Assembly (NCBI GenBank): GCA_014803815.1
Contig: JAAVAY010000018.1
Span: 1,559 to 8,461 of the forward strand
Origin: Allobaculum sp.
Lineage (GTDB): Bacteria > Bacillota_I > Bacilli_A > Erysipelotrichales > Erysipelotrichaceae
Length of the DNA stretch: 6,903 nucleotides
Reading direction: 5' to 3'
The first letter of the stretch is position 1. The number at the start of each line of letters is the position of its first letter. The notes below the pieces were generated by a model that ran no database searches, was not told the DNA's origin, and saw only the letters and a program-made list of their open reading frames with translations. Position numbers and translations under genes: made by a program. Positions 6,075 through 6,903 of the stretch are shown piece after piece.

Positions 6075-6151
6075 TGGTGGCGGGAGTGAGACTCGAACTC
6101 ACGACCTTCCGGGTATGAACCGGATGCTCTAGCCAACTAAGCTATCCAGCC
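6075..6151 (-). tRNA. tRNA-Met(CAU), elongator
   Basis: 77 nt with CCA encoded. The anticodon loop is TTCATAC between TCCGG and CCGGA, and the T stem is GTGAG/CTCAC. G1-C72 is paired and the initiator's three G-C pairs in the anticodon stem are absent, so it is an elongator. The loop TTCATAC matches Bacillus elongator tRNA-Met. The acceptor stem GGCTGGA/TCCCGCC has a U4-C69 mismatch. Only 3 nt separate it from the next tRNA. Confidence 0.9.
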
Positions 6152-6165
6152 AAATGAATAAAAAA

Positions 6166-6242
6166 TGGTCGGGACGACAGGATTTGAACCTGCGACCCCC
6201 TGGTCCCAAACCAGGTGCACTACCAAGCTGTGCTACGTCCCG
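6166..6242 (-). tRNA. tRNA-Pro(UGG)
   Basis: 77 nt with CCA encoded. The acceptor stem CGGGACG/CGTCCCG is perfect. The anticodon arm is CCTGG-TTTGGGA-CCAGG, giving anticodon TGG. The T arm GCAGG/CCTGT includes one G-U pair. It can read all four proline codons if U34 is modified as usual. Confidence 0.97.
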
Positions 6243-6258
6243 ACAAAATTAATAATAA

Positions 6259-6335
<77 letters not shown>

Positions 6336-6347
6336 AAGTGCTTAATC

Positions 6348-6376
6348 ATCTTAACAAGAATCTTTCTCAAAAGCAA
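6348..6376 (-). promoter_or_regulatory. Promoter of the tRNA operon
   Basis: TTGCTT (6371-6376) and TAAGAT (6348-6353) are spaced by exactly 17 nt, and TGT precedes the -10 as an extended element. The first tRNA begins 12 nt after the -10, leaving a short leader to be removed by RNase P. Confidence 0.88.
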
Positions 6377-6847
6377 GTCTTTTTTTATGTTTTTGAATTG
6401 ATTCGTGATAAGGGAACACGTTTTCTTGTTCCTCAAATAGGATACCTGATTTTAAAGAAAACACAAGTGGAAAATAAATTTTTTTTAGACCTGTCATTTT
6501 CCCTTATTATGGCTTACTCGTTTTTCCAAAGAAAATCCATCCATGAAAAGAGCTAACGATTCCTTGAGCTAACTCTTTTCTCCCTTCTTGATTGATCCTT
6601 TTTGGGACTGACCTTACTTTGTATTCAATTTTTTTGATGTGAAGCCCATTAATAAAGAGGATCATTCTATATAAGGCTTCACTATAAAGTCATAACTAAC
6701 TTTGTGATAGACTTCAGTTAAGAAGACTTTTCTCTTTTTCTTAAAGGCATTTCGAATTATTATCCTTTAATTTATTCCTTCTCTTTATTTTAAAGAAAGG
6801 CTTATAAAGAAATCCCAAGAAAAAGATAGAAGACTTTTTCTTTCTAC
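6377..6847. other. Long AT-rich intergenic region with two inverted repeats, no gene supported
   Basis: About 470 nt lie between the divergent tRNA operon and the phosphatase gene. No open frame here has a convincing SD or protein-like sequence. Two inverted repeats stand out: GAAAAGAG/CTCTTTTC (6545-6552 and 6573-6580), whose span also holds a GAGCTAAC direct repeat (6550 and 6566), and GTGAAGCC/GGCTTCAC (6639-6646 and 6675-6682, loop 28 nt). AGAAGACTTTT occurs at 6721 and again at 6828. I found no promoter with both hexamers convincing for the rightward gene; TATTAT and TATAAA hexamers occur without good -35 partners. Confidence 0.5.
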
Positions 6848-6856
6848 AAAGGAGAG
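6848..6856 (+). promoter_or_regulatory. Ribosome binding site of the rightward gene
   Basis: AAAGGAGAG ends 8 nt before the ATG at 6865. A GTG in the same frame (6856-6858) overlaps the SD and is too close to be used. The ATG at 6860 is followed by a stop after one codon. Confidence 0.85.
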
Positions 6857-6864
6857 TGAATGAA

Positions 6865-6903
6865 ATGAAAGAACTCGTTCTTATCCGCCATGGTGAAAGT
6901 GAA
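6865..6903 (+). CDS. Histidine phosphatase family protein, N-terminus only (probably phosphoglycerate mutase)
   Basis: Only 13 codons are in the window, reading MKELVLIRHGESE. LIRHGE is the phosphohistidine motif of the histidine phosphatase superfamily; the histidine (residue 9) is the one that becomes phosphorylated. The sequence is very close to the start of cofactor-dependent phosphoglycerate mutase (GpmA), which interconverts 3- and 2-phosphoglycerate in glycolysis. Other members, such as PhoE/CobC-like phosphatases, begin similarly and cannot be excluded from so few residues. It is transcribed away from the tRNA operon. Confidence 0.8.
   Translation, partial: MKELVLIRHGESE

Noticed and set aside
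6338..6556. Plus-strand 72-codon open frame
   Set aside because: It starts at a GTG beside the tRNA-Arg 5' end with no SD, and overlaps the tRNA promoter on the other strand. The sequence resembles translated AT-rich DNA.
6377..6847. T-box or other known riboswitch ahead of the rightward gene
   Set aside because: No T-box sequence or other riboswitch core that I can recognise is present. Only simple inverted repeats are visible.

Overview
The window looks like chromosomal housekeeping DNA from a low-GC Bacillota. Shine-Dalgarno sites are strong (AAAGGAGAG, AGGAGG), the intergenic regions are AT-rich, all four tRNA genes encode their own CCA end, and the tRNA order Arg-Pro-Met-Ile2 is typical of the phylum. 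An Erysipelotrichia-type host is my best guess, but that rank is inference from overall flavour and not from a marker gene. No phage, transposon, CRISPR array or defence module is visible.

Layout from left to right. At 1-239 (minus) is the N-terminal part of an mnmM/ytqB-type SAM-dependent tRNA methyltransferase, cut by the window edge. At 353-1756 (minus) is an HD-domain CCA tRNA nucleotidyltransferase, starting at the internal ATG that follows a strong ribosome binding site. At about 1888-2144 (minus) lies a broken C-terminal remnant of a short-chain dehydrogenase/reductase carrying a nonsense codon, two frameshifts and probably a lost stop. At 2232-5757 (minus) is a tight three-gene operon: tldD, then tldE (pmbA), then an SseB-family gene, with 2-nt gaps and an intrinsic terminator. 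At 5995-6335 (minus) is a four-tRNA operon transcribed Arg(ACG), Pro(UGG), Met(CAU), Ile2(CAU), with its own promoter and terminator. At 6336-6864 is a long AT-rich intergenic region containing two inverted repeats. At 6865-6903 (plus) is the start of a histidine-phosphatase family gene, probably phosphoglycerate mutase.

Two themes connect the genes. The first is tRNA biology: tRNA genes, a CCA-adding/repair enzyme and a wobble-uridine methyltransferase lie in the same neighbourhood, though not in one transcript. The second is the TldD/TldE zinc protease, which as a heterodimer cleaves unfolded or leader-type peptides; here it is encoded with an SseB-like protein of unknown role. No RiPP precursor or toxin-antitoxin substrate gene is visible next to it.

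I did not find a clearly new system. The items most worth checking are the SDR pseudogene, the tldD-tldE-SseB linkage, the mismatched acceptor stem of tRNA-Met beside a CAU-anticodon Ile2 tRNA, and the structured 5' leaders.
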